Shown here piece by piece: positions 26,408 through 35,017 of a stretch of DNA of 64,000 nt; position 1 is the stretch's first letter; each line of letters begins with the position of its first letter. The stretch covers positions 87,368-151,367 of the forward strand of contig NZ_JAPWGO010000006.1 of NCBI RefSeq assembly GCF_027213785.1, in the 5' to 3' direction. Position numbers and translations under genes: made by a program. Source of the DNA: Limimaricola sp. G21655-S1 (GTDB lineage Bacteria; Pseudomonadota; Alphaproteobacteria; Rhodobacterales; Rhodobacteraceae). A model generated the notes under the pieces. That model had not been told where the DNA came from, searched no databases, and worked only from the letters and a program-made list of their open reading frames with translations.

Positions 26408-28630
26408 ATGTTGGCTTTCGAAGGAGCTCAGGGCTTTGGAGCCCAGGCAAAGGGCGGCCGTGGCGGCGAAGTGGTGAAGGTGACCAATCTCGACGATTCC
26501 GGCGTCGGGTCGCTCCGCTGGGCGCTCGAGGATCTCGACCAGAAGCGGATCGTCGTGTTCGAGGTCGGCGGCCAGATCGACCTGAAGGACCAGATCCAGA
26601 TCAACGGCGACGTCACCGTGGCGGGCCAGACCGCGCCGGGCGGCATCACCGTGACCGGCGGCCGGCTGCGCGTCGTCGAGAGCGAGGTGATCATCCGGGG
26701 CCTGAACGTGCGGCCGGGCGATGCCGCCGACGGCAGCAAGCCCGACGACCGCGACGGCATCGCGGTGGGCAAGCGCGGCGCGACCGTCGAGAACGTGATG
26801 ATCGACAGCAACTCGATCTCCTGGTCGGTCGACGAGCTGGCCTCGACCTGGGGCGCGCCGAAGAACGTGACCTTCTCCAACAACATCATGGCCGAGGCGC
26901 TGCAGAGCTCGATCCACCCCAAGGGCGATCACAGCATGGGGCTGCTGATCGGCGACGGCAGCTCGAATGTCAGCGTCGTCGGCAACCTGCTGGCCAGCAA
27001 CGAGCACCGCAACGCGACGATCAAGGACGACGCCAAGCAGATCGAGTTCGTCAACAACGTCGTGCACAATTACGGGCCGAACGGGCTGCGGCTGAACGAG
27101 GGCTCGACCGCCAACGTGGTCTCGAACATCTACCAGGCCGGCCCCGACAGCGCCGGCCGCGAGGCGATCCGCCTGGAATCGCCGCAGGCCTCCACCGCCT
27201 ACTACCTGTCGGGCAACGAGGCCGAGATCGCCGGCTCGGCGACCTCCAAGGTCAAGAACGACTACGTGTTCACGCCGCGCACCACCGAGGTGATGGGCAC
27301 CGACGAGCTGCTCGAGCACGTGCTCTCGACCGCCGGCGCGCGGGCCCAGGGGCTGAACGCGATCGACGCGCGGATCATCGACTACGTCCGCGACGGCAAG
27401 GGCAAGATCATCGACAGCCCCGACGAGGTCGGCGGCTATCTCGACGGCGGCCTGCGCCGCGGCCCGCGCGACAGCGACGATGACGGCATCCCCGACGACT
27501 ATGAGAGCCTGATCGGCTCGGACCCGAACCGCGCCGACGCGCAGGCCGACGCCGACAAGGACGGCTACGCCAACATCGAGGACTACATCAACGGCCTGAT
27601 CGACGGCTTCGACGCGCAGCCGGGCAGCGGCGGCGACAAGGCCGGCGACACGGCCGGCGCCCCGGCGGCGCGGGCCCCGGCCCAGAGCGCGCCGGCCGCC
27701 GAGGCGGCGCCGGCGACGGGCTCGGCCGCCAAGGTGGCGCCGGGCCGCGTGGTCGAGGCCGAGACGCTGCAGCTCAGCGGCGGTCTCAGCGTCGACACGC
27801 TGAACGCGGCCTCCGGCAACGGCGTGGTCCGGGCCCGCTCGGACGCGATGCAGCGCGCCGAGATGGACTTCGACGGCGCCAGCGGCCGCTACGACCTGAC
27901 CGTCAACTATTTCGACGAGAATGACGGCGTCAGCCGGCTGGCGGTGCAGGTCAACGGCCGCACCGTCGCCGAATGGGACTGGGACCAGGATCTCGGCTCG
28001 TTCAAGGCCAACAACGACACCCGGACCTCCAAGGTGATCGAGGGGCTCGAGCTCGCCAAGGGCGACACGGTGACGCTGCTGGGCACCCGCGACGGCAAGG
28101 AGCCGCTGCGCATCGACACGCTCGAATTCGCGCAGAGCACCGGCGGCGGCGACGTCGCCAAGGCGCCCAAGGCCCCCGCCGCGCCCGAGGAGGCCGCGAA
28201 GGCCGCGCCCGCCGCGACGGCGCTGCATCTCGAGGCCGAGGATTTCGACCTCTCGGGCTTCGTCGCCGAGAGCCTGAAGAACGCCTCCGGCGGCACCGCG
28301 ATCCGCCGCGACGGCCGGGGCGAGCACTCCGCCGAGACCGACTTCGAGGGCGAGGCCGGGCTCTACGACATCGTCGTGAACTATTTCGACGAGAATGACG
28401 GCGCGAGCCGGCTGGCGGTGGAGCTCAACGGCGAGGCGCTCGACGCCTGGATCTGGGACGCCGATCTGGGCGACCGGCTGGCCAACAACAACACGCTGAC
28501 CCGGCACGTGATCGAGGATGTGCGGCTGCAGAAGGGCGACCGGCTCAGCCTGTCGGGCGAGGATGACGGCGGCGAGCCGCTGCGCGTCGACTCCTTCGAC
28601 TTCCTGCCCAACGACCTGCTGGCCGCCTGA
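26408..28630 (+). CDS. Pectate-lyase-like protein with two carbohydrate-binding modules, copy 1
   Basis: A 740-residue protein. The right-handed beta-helix lyase domain fills about residues 1-345. It opens with FEGAQGFGAQAKGGRGGEV, VTNLDDSGVGSLRWALED and GDVTVAGQTAPGGITVTG, the pattern of PL1-like polysaccharide lyases. A calcium-binding, thrombospondin-3-like stretch (DSDDDGIPDDYESLIGSDPN, DADKDGYANIEDYING) spans about 355-400. A low-complexity Ala/Pro linker follows, then two homologous beta modules of about 120 residues, each with NYFDENDG. It should cleave a uronate-containing polymer by beta-elimination. No signal peptide is present and the protein starts directly at the lyase fold. Identical to the gene at 50776-52998. 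Confidence 0.85.
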   Translation: MLAFEGAQGFGAQAKGGRGGEVVKVTNLDDSGVGSLRWALEDLDQKRIVVFEVGGQIDLKDQIQINGDVTVAGQTAPGGITVTGGRLRVVESEVIIRGLNVRPGDAADGSKPDDRDGIAVGKRGATVENVMIDSNSISWSVDELASTWGAPKNVTFSNNIMAEALQSSIHPKGDHSMGLLIGDGSSNVSVVGNLLASNEHRNATIKDDAKQIEFVNNVVHNYGPNGLRLNEGSTANVVSNIYQAGPDSAGREAIRLESPQASTAYYLSGNEAEIAGSATSKVKNDYVFTPRTTEVMGTDELLEHVLSTAGARAQGLNAIDARIIDYVRDGKGKIIDSPDEVGGYLDGGLRRGPRDSDDDGIPDDYESLIGSDPNRADAQADADKDGYANIEDYINGLIDGFDAQPGSGGDKAGDTAGAPAARAPAQSAPAAEAAPATGSAAKVAPGRVVEAETLQLSGGLSVDTLNAASGNGVVRARSDAMQRAEMDFDGASGRYDLTVNYFDENDGVSRLAVQVNGRTVAEWDWDQDLGSFKANNDTRTSKVIEGLELAKGDTVTLLGTRDGKEPLRIDTLEFAQSTGGGDVAKAPKAPAAPEEAAKAAPAATALHLEAEDFDLSGFVAESLKNASGGTAIRRDGRGEHSAETDFEGEAGLYDIVVNYFDENDGASRLAVELNGEALDAWIWDADLGDRLANNNTLTRHVIEDVRLQKGDRLSLSGEDDGGEPLRVDSFDFLPNDLLAA

Positions 28631-28670
28631 CCGGCCGGGTCCGCGACGCCGGGCCCCGGCCCGCGCGACC

Positions 28671-28697
28671 CCCCCGGGCGGCCCGGCCGCCCGGGGG
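28671..28697. terminator. GC-rich hairpin after lyase copy 1
   Basis: An 11-bp perfect inverted repeat, CCCCCGGGCGG and CCGCCCGGGGG, with a five-base loop, 41 bases after the lyase stop. It has no T tract, so it could be a termination aid or an mRNA 3' stabiliser. The same structure occurs at 53039-53065 in the right copy. Confidence 0.45.
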
Positions 28698-28733
28698 CCA
28701 TCCCCGCCGCGCCGGCCGTCCCCCGGCGCGCGC

Positions 28734-28763
28734 AACCCCGGCCGCCCCCGCGGCCGGGGTCTT
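28734..28763. terminator. Bidirectional terminator between lyase copy 1 and dehydrogenase remnant
   Basis: Arms ACCCCGGCCGC and GCGGCCGGGGT around a CCCC loop, followed by CTT on the plus strand. In the right copy the same hairpin separates the convergent lyase and UDP-glucose dehydrogenase genes. Confidence 0.6.
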
Positions 28764-28836
28764 GTCGTATCCGCGCCCAAAGCCACTCCGGAGCCACCCC
28801 TGAGCCGCACAAGCGCCCGGGACCGGGGCCGCGGTC

Positions 28837-29015
28837 TCAGCCGCGGCGGCCCACCCCCTCATAGGCCACGAAGCCTGCCGCGCGGACGTCGCCCGGGCTG
28901 TAGACGTTGCGCAGATCCGCCATCCGCGGACAGGCCATCCGCCCCGCCAGCTCCCGCAGGTCCAACGCCCGGAACTCGTTCCACTCCGTCAACACCACAA
29001 CCAGATCAGCCCCGT
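28837..29015 (-). pseudogene. 3' fragment of UDP-glucose 6-dehydrogenase gene
   Basis: The last 58 codons and stop of the dehydrogenase gene, identical to 53205-53383. The fragment reads GADLVVVLTEWNEFRALDL and ends VAYEGVGRRG. The frame stays open a further 60 codons to the right, but those residues are antisense to the secreted lyase gene and have no dehydrogenase likeness. The NAD-binding domain and active-site cysteine are absent. It is therefore a dead remnant left by the duplication or integration event. Confidence 0.9.
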
Positions 29016-29026
29016 TGGCGGCGATG

Positions 29027-30256
29027 TCAGAACCGTGTGGCTGTCTCGGCGGATCGGGGGGGCTTACCGGCTTTGTTTTTGGTCCCGGTCGGGGTGCCGT
29101 CCATCGGCTCCTGTGACGCTGTGCCTTCCCGCAGCAGGTTGAAGCCGCCCACTTCGTCCTGCGAATCGATGATCCGCCCCGTTCTTGTGGCGACACTCTC
29201 GACGATGCGCTGGTCTATGGCGTCGAGCGCCGGGTGGCGGGCGCCCGCATGCGCGAGAACGTGGCTTTCGACCTCCGTCGCAGGGGCGATCTCGATCCCG
29301 CTGCCTCGAAAGACGGGTGTCCCTTCGAGCAGGCTCTGCGGCGTCGCCTCCCCCAGATTCTTCGCCACGTAATACGCGCCTTCGGGGCTCTTCGAGTTGC
29401 CCAGCCGGATCGGCGCGCGCGGCACCGTGTCGGGTCCCGCGATATAGGCATTGCCGACGACATGCAGCGAGCCGCCATCGACCTGCAGGCCGTTCTCGCC
29501 CCAGTTGTATACCAGATTGTTCACGAATTCGATCTGTTCGCTTTGGTTCTTGATCGTCGGGTTCCGGTTGCGGTTATGCGCCAACAGGTTTCCCGCGATG
29601 GTCACGCGCGACACCTCACCGCCACCGATCAACAGGCCCATGCTGTGCCCACCCTTTTCGTGGCCAGCCTCGTCCAGGGCCTCGGCGATGATGTTGTTCG
29701 AGATCGTCACATCCTCGACGTCCCCCCAGATCGAGAGGGTCTCGTCGATCGCCCAGGTCAGCGAATTGCCGTCGATCACGACGCCGCTGACTTTTCGCTT
29801 CGGCGTGCCGATCGAGATCGCGTCACGCGATTGCGCCGGCATGCCGGGCCCGTCGCCGGGGCGTATTCTCAGGCCGCGCAGGATGACGTTGTCGCCGACC
29901 ACGCGCAGCCGCGCGCCCGTGATCGTGATGCCGCCCGGCGCGCTCTGGCCTTCGACCGTGACGTCGCCGTTGATCTCGATCTGATCGTTCAGTGCGATGA
30001 TGCCGCCGATGTCGAAGGCCACGACGCGCGGCCCCTCCATGTCCTCCAGAGCCCATCGCAACGACCCGCTGCCGGTATCGGCCAACGTAGTGACCCGCAG
30101 CAACGGCCCGCCCTGCCCCCCCGTGGTTTCGGAACCGAACCCCGCATAATCGGCAGGTTTGGGCGCCATCCCCTGGGAACGGACCATGGGGGGCATCAGC
30201 AGGAGCACCGCCATCAGCATGGTGGCAAGAGCGTGTCGTCTTTGGATCAGCCGCAT
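29027..30256 (-). CDS. Secreted pectate-lyase-like protein
   Basis: A 409-residue protein with a signal peptide (basic MRLIQRRHALATMLMAV, hydrophobic core, cleavage near MVRSQG). The lyase domain opens with YAGFGSETTGGQGGPLLRV, TLADTGSGSLRWALEDM and GDVTVEGQSAPGGITITGA, then a parallel beta-helix rich in Asn ladders (GNSLTW, SNNIIAEAL, GNLLAHNRN). It is clearly paralogous to the 740-residue lyases but lacks their calcium and binding modules. Its stop codon is 12 bases from the edge of the long repeat. It should act in the periplasm or outside the cell on the polysaccharide made by system B, perhaps to release or trim chains. Confidence 0.88.
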   Translation of the reverse strand: MRLIQRRHALATMLMAVLLLMPPMVRSQGMAPKPADYAGFGSETTGGQGGPLLRVTTLADTGSGSLRWALEDMEGPRVVAFDIGGIIALNDQIEINGDVTVEGQSAPGGITITGARLRVVGDNVILRGLRIRPGDGPGMPAQSRDAISIGTPKRKVSGVVIDGNSLTWAIDETLSIWGDVEDVTISNNIIAEALDEAGHEKGGHSMGLLIGGGEVSRVTIAGNLLAHNRNRNPTIKNQSEQIEFVNNLVYNWGENGLQVDGGSLHVVGNAYIAGPDTVPRAPIRLGNSKSPEGAYYVAKNLGEATPQSLLEGTPVFRGSGIEIAPATEVESHVLAHAGARHPALDAIDQRIVESVATRTGRIIDSQDEVGGFNLLREGTASQEPMDGTPTGTKNKAGKPPRSAETATRF

Positions 30257-30283
30257 GGTGCAGACTTCGCTCTGTGCAAGCGC

Positions 30284-31264
30284 CTAGCTCACCTCGTGGG
30301 GGGCCGCGCTACCGATGAGATCCCGGAAATACTCGATCGTCCGCATGACGCCGTCCGACAATTCGACCTTCGGCGTCCAATTCAGGTGCTCCTTGGCGAG
30401 CTTGATGTCGGGGCAGCGCTGGACCGGATCGTCGCTGGGCAATTCGCGCCGGACCAGTTTAGAGCGCGAGCCGGTCAGCCGCACGATCAGTTCCGCCAGT
30501 TCCAGTACCGTCGACTCATGCGGATTGCCGAGATTGATCGGACCGATGATTTCGGGGTCGGAATTCATCATCCGGATCAGCCCCTCGACCAATTCGTCGA
30601 CATAGCAGAAGGACCGGGTCTGGCTGCCATCGCCGAAGATCGTGATGTCCTCGTTGAGGAGCGCCTGCCGGATGAAGTTCGAGACCACGCGGCCATCCTG
30701 TGGGTGCATGCGTGGCCCGTAGGTGTTGAAGATCCGGACCACCTTGATCGGCAGGGCATGCTGCCGGTGATAATCGAAGAACAGGGTCTCGGCGCAGCGC
30801 TTGCCCTCGTCATAGCAGGAGCGGATTCCGATCGGGTTGACGTTGCCCCAGTACCCCTCGCTCTGGGGTGAGGTCAGCGCATCTCCATAGACCTCGCTGG
30901 TGGAGGCCTGAAGGATCGGACATTTCAGCCGCGTGGCCAGCCCGAGCATGTTGATCGCGCCATGGACGGATGTCTTGGTCGTCTGGACCGGGTCGTGCTG
31001 GTAGTGGATCGGCGAGGCGGGACAGGCGAGATTGTAGATCTCGTCGACCTCGACATAGAGCGGGATCGTCACGTCGTGGCGCATGAACTCGAAACGGGGA
31101 TGCGTCAGGAGGTGCTCGATGTTCCGCTTGGTGCCGGTGAACAGGTTGTCGACGCAGAGCACCTCGGCACCGCTCTCCAGCAAGCGGTCGCAGAGATGCG
31201 AGCCAAGAAAGCCAGCGCCTCCGGTGACGAGAATGCGCTTCCTGCTATTGTAGACCCTTTTCAT
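30284..31264 (-). CDS. uxs: UDP-glucuronate decarboxylase (UDP-xylose synthase)
   Basis: A 326-residue short-chain dehydrogenase/reductase. The NAD-binding loop is [11 protein letters not shown] (residues 14-24), and the pair Tyr151/Lys155 lies in [12 protein letters not shown]. The family-specific stretches [42 protein letters not shown] and STSEVYGD are all present. This set is diagnostic of soluble UXS enzymes, which convert UDP-glucuronate to UDP-xylose and CO2. The substrate would come from the UDP-glucose dehydrogenase at 53205-54515. Gene order suggests an operon with the secreted lyase downstream (27-base gap) and the sulfotransferase upstream. Xylose in the system B polymer is a reasonable inference. 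Confidence 0.95.
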   Translation of the reverse strand: MKRVYNSRKRILVTGGAGFLGSHLCDRLLESGAEVLCVDNLFTGTKRNIEHLLTHPRFEFMRHDVTIPLYVEVDEIYNLACPASPIHYQHDPVQTTKTSVHGAINMLGLATRLKCPILQASTSEVYGDALTSPQSEGYWGNVNPIGIRSCYDEGKRCAETLFFDYHRQHALPIKVVRIFNTYGPRMHPQDGRVVSNFIRQALLNEDITIFGDGSQTRSFCYVDELVEGLIRMMNSDPEIIGPINLGNPHESTVLELAELIVRLTGSRSKLVRRELPSDDPVQRCPDIKLAKEHLNWTPKVELSDGVMRTIEYFRDLIGSAAPHEVS

Positions 31265-31312
31265 ACCAAACCCTCTAAAACTCGTAAAAAAATCCTGGAT
31301 TTTACTCGATCA

Positions 31313-32296
31313 TCATATGGCCTGCTCCGCCCCGATCGGCGGCGCGGGATCGTCGGCATAGCGAATATCGGTTCGCAACAACTCCCTCATCTTGCGGTTA
31401 TCCTCCGCGTAATGCTCGGTGATGGTCCGGGCCAGATCGGGTGAGATGTCGATGGAACCGAGCTTCGCCGTGTTCCATGCATCCACCTTTTTCATGACAC
31501 CGAGGGAATTGCGTCCCAGCATGCGTTTGACCGGGCGGGAAAAGGCCTCGCGGAGCGGTCGGCCTCGGGCGATCAGGTAGTGCAGCGACCGCGACCGCGA
31601 TCTGCGGGCCTCGTTGATGCGCGGGAACTCCGAGCGGCCATCATCCTCCAGGCCCAGAAAATCCAGAGCCCTTCGATAGGTCTTTGCCGTGTCCGCCTGC
31701 ATCTCCTCCTGGAACAGGACGAGGCAACGATCCCGGGGCACCAGCGAAAAGAGCCGCTCGAGCTGTTCGCCGAAGGCGGCCGTCCTCGTATAGACGAGGG
31801 TCGACGGGGCCCGGCAACCGGGCGGAACCCGCTCTCCCCGAGATCGTTCGGCCGAGAGGTGCCAAGCCCGTTCGAAATCCGGCTCGTCCTCGTCCAGTGC
31901 CCGGAGGAGCTGTCGGTGCAGCGAGGCCAGCATCCGCACCGGATCGCGGAGCATGACGATGAAACGGGCGTCGGGACGGGCCTCGAGGATGGAGGCGATG
32001 GCGGTCTGCGAATAGAGGTACCAGACCGATGCCTCCATGAGCATGCGGGTTTGCGGAGTGGGGGTGAAGCAGGCCCGGTATTCCTCATCGTCGGAACACC
32101 GCCTGAGACCGCCCAGATCCTTGGAGTAGTAGTGGGGCTCTTTCGGTCGACTGATCGAGATGGCCGGATGTTCGGACAGGTATTGCGCCAATGCGGTGGT
32201 GCCGCATTTCGGTGCGCCAATGATATAGGCGGCAGGTGGAAACAGGGACCGGTCGGTGACGAGCGCATCACCGCGGCCGAACTCGGCAATCGACAC
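31313..32296 (-). CDS. Sulfotransferase (heparan-sulfate-sulfotransferase-like)
   Basis: A 327-residue protein with the PAPS 5'-phosphosulfate loop YIIGAPKCGTTALAQYL (Lys30 to Thr34), followed by HPAISISRPKEPHYYS. This KxxTT layout with a KEPHYYS/KE-x-HFF-like segment is that of polysaccharide sulfotransferases related to heparan-sulfate enzymes. The 3'-phosphate site is ARFIVMLRDPVRMLASLHRQ. It ends with a basic C-terminal region. It transfers sulfate from PAPS to a sugar hydroxyl or amino group in the cytoplasm. It lies upstream of the UDP-xylose synthase gene on the same strand, so it probably belongs to the system B polymer pathway. Confidence 0.9.
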   Translation of the reverse strand: MSIAEFGRGDALVTDRSLFPPAAYIIGAPKCGTTALAQYLSEHPAISISRPKEPHYYSKDLGGLRRCSDDEEYRACFTPTPQTRMLMEASVWYLYSQTAIASILEARPDARFIVMLRDPVRMLASLHRQLLRALDEDEPDFERAWHLSAERSRGERVPPGCRAPSTLVYTRTAAFGEQLERLFSLVPRDRCLVLFQEEMQADTAKTYRRALDFLGLEDDGRSEFPRINEARRSRSRSLHYLIARGRPLREAFSRPVKRMLGRNSLGVMKKVDAWNTAKLGSIDISPDLARTITEHYAEDNRKMRELLRTDIRYADDPAPPIGAEQAI

Positions 32297-32428
32297 AGCG
32301 GTTTCTCCTCACGGGAAACTATACACGCAACCGGCAAAACCTTCCGGTCGCGTCAATGGTCTATTGCTGATCAGCTAAGCGCAAATGGTGCCGTTCACGC
32401 AAGCCCCAACTTCCTGCCGGAGATGGAG

Positions 32429-32620
32429 CTACACGGTTACGGAAATCACCACGCCGCCAAACGCGCCCACGAGGGCAGCAAGCAGGTATCCGGTCGCTTC
32501 CATGTCGAAGCCGAAGGCGAACGATCCCAGCGCGACATAAAAAAGGGCCGTCAGGGCGCAGGAGACCGTCAGGATGGCCAGGCGGGCGAGAGGGCGGTCG
32601 GATTTCGGCGGCTTGCTCAT
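32429..32620 (-). CDS. Small two-helix membrane protein, function unknown
   Basis: A 63-residue peptide read from ATG 32620 (MSKPPKSDRP); an ATG at 32653 would add 11 residues. A basic N-terminus is followed by two hydrophobic segments, LARLAILTVSCALTALFYVALG and GYLLAALVGAFGGVVISVTV, joined by a short acidic turn. Neither start has a strong ribosome-binding site, which lowers confidence. I recognise no family. It stands between the sulfotransferase gene and a long gap. Confidence 0.5.
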   Translation of the reverse strand: MSKPPKSDRPLARLAILTVSCALTALFYVALGSFAFGFDMEATGYLLAALVGAFGGVVISVTV

Positions 32621-32653
32621 GATCGAGTAGGAACGAAATCTACTGCCAGGCAT

Positions 32654-33619
32654 GATATGGTGTCTTATGGCTAGTCTCCTTCGGCATGGCCAAATGACCT
32701 GAATGGCAAGGTGTTTGCCAAAAATCCCTTAACATGCACATAACGGACTCCCTCGTTGTCGAAATCATGCCCAAACTGTGGCCAAGATGTTCACGGCCCT
32801 TCAAATTGCCAGCTTGGTCGCCCGCCCCTTTTGCGTAAAAGGGCGAATTATTCAGTATAATAAACGCCGTAGCTAGGGCGAAGGTCCGGAACGACGGGGC
32901 ATCGTCCAGCAGACGCAATTCACCGGATATCGGCATCGGATCATGATCTGCTTCCTGCGCCCCTGCATAAGTCTTGCGTAATCTTGTCAAGGGACGGAAC
33001 TCATTCATATAGATCAGAGGTTTAGGGTCAGGACGGTCGAGATGGGATCATATCTGGTGTGCCCTGCCCCGCCCGATCCCCAAAAGCGCGATGGTCCTTG
33101 ACTTCCTACTCACATCTTCTTGATGGCGCAAACACAGGATGCAGCCTTATGTCGAATACAACCTGAGATTTATTCTCTCTGTCCTTCGATCGGAAACACA
33201 GTCTTTCCATGACTGGGCCACCTCAAGTGGAATGGGAATGCACCGATGGCATGATTCCTCGTTGTGGCAATCCGATCTGCAAGGGGAAGCGGCGCAACAC
33301 CAAGGATAGTCGTCGGCCCGGATGTACACCGAAGAGAGCTAAAAATCGTTGCTCCGGTGTGCCGATTGTAGCAAGGTGAGGTCATGAGCTGTCTTTCTTC
33401 AAGAAAATCAGGCGGCTCATGCGGTAAGTAAGACTTCGGGCCCCGTGGCGGGACGTTGTTCTCGCCATGAACGCAAGGCGTATCTTGCGGTTCTCTTGGG
33501 CTAATATGGTTCGGTTGTAGATCCGGCGCGGCGTTTCCAGGCGTCCGGATCGCAGTTTAAAAGTAGTCGCGGCCAATCTCCCTCGCTTTTGGGTTGGTCG
33601 GTTTTTTCGAGGGTTTTCA
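32654..33619. other. Long gene-poor, A+T-richer region upstream of system B operon
   Basis: Nearly 970 bases with no gene I can support. Base composition is visibly lower in G+C than in flanking genes. Short frames on the minus strand (for example 32640-33008 and 33382-33726) have no recognisable domain, no good start site and an unnatural residue make-up. It probably carries the promoter and long leader of the operon at 33620 and may be eroded DNA left by an old insertion. Confidence 0.4.
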
Positions 33620-34810
33620 ATGTTTAATTTCGAAGCGAGTCGCGTTCTCAAGTCACCTCTTGCTCGTGGGGACATCATCGCCCCGGAGCCGCAGGCGACT
33701 GGAGATTTCACGCGCGGCCGTGACAATACGGAGCCGGCACAGGCGGAACCATTCGGGCCGGCCTTGCGTCGCTGGAAGCGACGCCTTTTCCGGGTGACGA
33801 TCGGTTTCCAGCCGCGTTCGAGAGCGATCTACAGGGTCTATAATTCGGCAATCGCCTTGGCGCTGATCCTGCTCGTATTGCCGTTGTGCCTCATGATCAT
33901 GGGCCTTCTCTATGCCACGCAGGGCCGACCGATCTTCTATCGGGGACCGCGCATCGGCGAGGACGGACATACCTTCAACATCATCAAGTTCCGGACGCTC
34001 GACGGCGCCAAGGCGGCGGCCTTGACCGCCAATCGCGTCCTGCCCTCCGGATCGGGGATCGAGACGCCGCTGGGCCTGTTCCTGCGCGAGACGCGGCTCG
34101 ACGAGTTGCCTCAGCTTTTCAACGTGCTGCGCGGCGACATGAACATGTGCGGCCCGCGCCCGGTGCGGCCGGAGATCGCCACGCTGAACATCGCGGAAAT
34201 CCCCGGCTACGAGACCCGCTTCTGCGTGAAGCCGGGCATGATCGGACCGGCGCAGGCCTATATGAGCCACGGCACCTCGAAGGCCATTCGGTCCAGGCTC
34301 AACAACAAGATGTGCCGGGCTCCCGTCTCCTATCGGGGCGAGGCGTATCTCATCTGCATCGTCGCCGCCTGTGTCCTGATGCGCACCGTTTCTCGGATGC
34401 TCAAACAGATCGGATCGATTTTGCGGCCGGCGAGCTCAGCCCGTGAGGCGAAGGCCGATCGCGGGCTGCGGTTCATCGCGGATGATGGCACCGAAAGCCG
34501 TGTCGCATGGATCGACGAAACCGCCCTGGCCCTCGAAGGCGGCAAGGCCCTTCCATCCCCGGCCACCGGGCGGCTGTTTCTGTCGCTGCCGAACGGCCAG
34601 TCCCGCTGCGTCTGCATAGATCTCGATCAAGGTCTCGACGGGACGGCGGTGAGCGATTGCGGCTTTTTCCGCTACCGGCCACGCAGCGAGTTCGGCGAGC
34701 ATATTCTCAGCCGGTACTTCTTTCAGAAGGTCGTCGTTCCCCACCGTTCCGAGTTTCTCGCAGCCCGGATCGGGCGCGCCATGTCGCGGCGCGCGCCGGT
34801 CTCGCCATAG
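33620..34810 (+). CDS. Initiating sugar transferase with extra C-terminal domain
   Basis: A 396-residue protein behind a GAGGG site. Residues 1-70 are polar. One membrane segment lies at about 76-97, and the phosphoglycosyl-transferase core follows: FNIIKFRTLDG, RETRLDELPQLFNVLRGDM, CGPRPVRPE. The next block, KPGMIGPAQAYMSHGTS, differs from the usual PGxTGLWQV. The core ends near 265. About 130 further residues form a separate beta-rich region (RFIADDGTESRVAWIDETALAL, SLPNGQSRCVCIDLDQ), vaguely like a PilZ fold but without an RxxxR motif. It should start repeat-unit synthesis for system B on undecaprenyl phosphate. The added domain may regulate it. Confidence 0.88.
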   Translation: MFNFEASRVLKSPLARGDIIAPEPQATGDFTRGRDNTEPAQAEPFGPALRRWKRRLFRVTIGFQPRSRAIYRVYNSAIALALILLVLPLCLMIMGLLYATQGRPIFYRGPRIGEDGHTFNIIKFRTLDGAKAAALTANRVLPSGSGIETPLGLFLRETRLDELPQLFNVLRGDMNMCGPRPVRPEIATLNIAEIPGYETRFCVKPGMIGPAQAYMSHGTSKAIRSRLNNKMCRAPVSYRGEAYLICIVAACVLMRTVSRMLKQIGSILRPASSAREAKADRGLRFIADDGTESRVAWIDETALALEGGKALPSPATGRLFLSLPNGQSRCVCIDLDQGLDGTAVSDCGFFRYRPRSEFGEHILSRYFFQKVVVPHRSEFLAARIGRAMSRRAPVSP

Positions 34811-35017
34811 TCGGGATCGCCGACAGAGCATCATGCCCAGTCCCGTGCCGTTCCCCTCAGCCACCGCCGCAGCCGCAACTCTGGCCGGGCTCGCTGATGC
34901 GGCGGTGGGGCACGGCGCCGCGCTATCGACGAATGGCATTTCGTAGCGTGCGAGCGATCGAGGGTGGCGGTCCCGTGCGATACGCCACCCATCCCCCACC
35001 CTGTCGGGAGTAGAGAA

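Larger units (their letters stand above)
25982..29015. repeat. Left copy of a 3,034-bp direct repeat
   Basis: Matches 50350-53383 in the same orientation at a constant offset of 24,368 bases. I found no difference in the stretches I compared, and the predicted proteins are the same. It holds 426 bases before the lyase gene, the whole lyase gene, the C-rich terminator region and 179 bases of the 3' end of the UDP-glucose dehydrogenase gene. At the right edge the sequences part after CCCCGT (29011-29015). At the left edge only two bases differ in the 18 bases just outside. Confidence 0.95.

Noticed and set aside
26306..28810. 834-codon minus-strand frame opposite the lyase gene (and its twin at 50674-53178)
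   Set aside because: Low-complexity Arg/Gly/Val residues mirror codons of the lyase gene; no start signal and no domain.
33382..33726. 114-codon minus-strand frame before the sugar transferase
   Set aside because: No recognisable domain, no ribosome-binding site, and it overlaps the well-supported start of the plus-strand gene.
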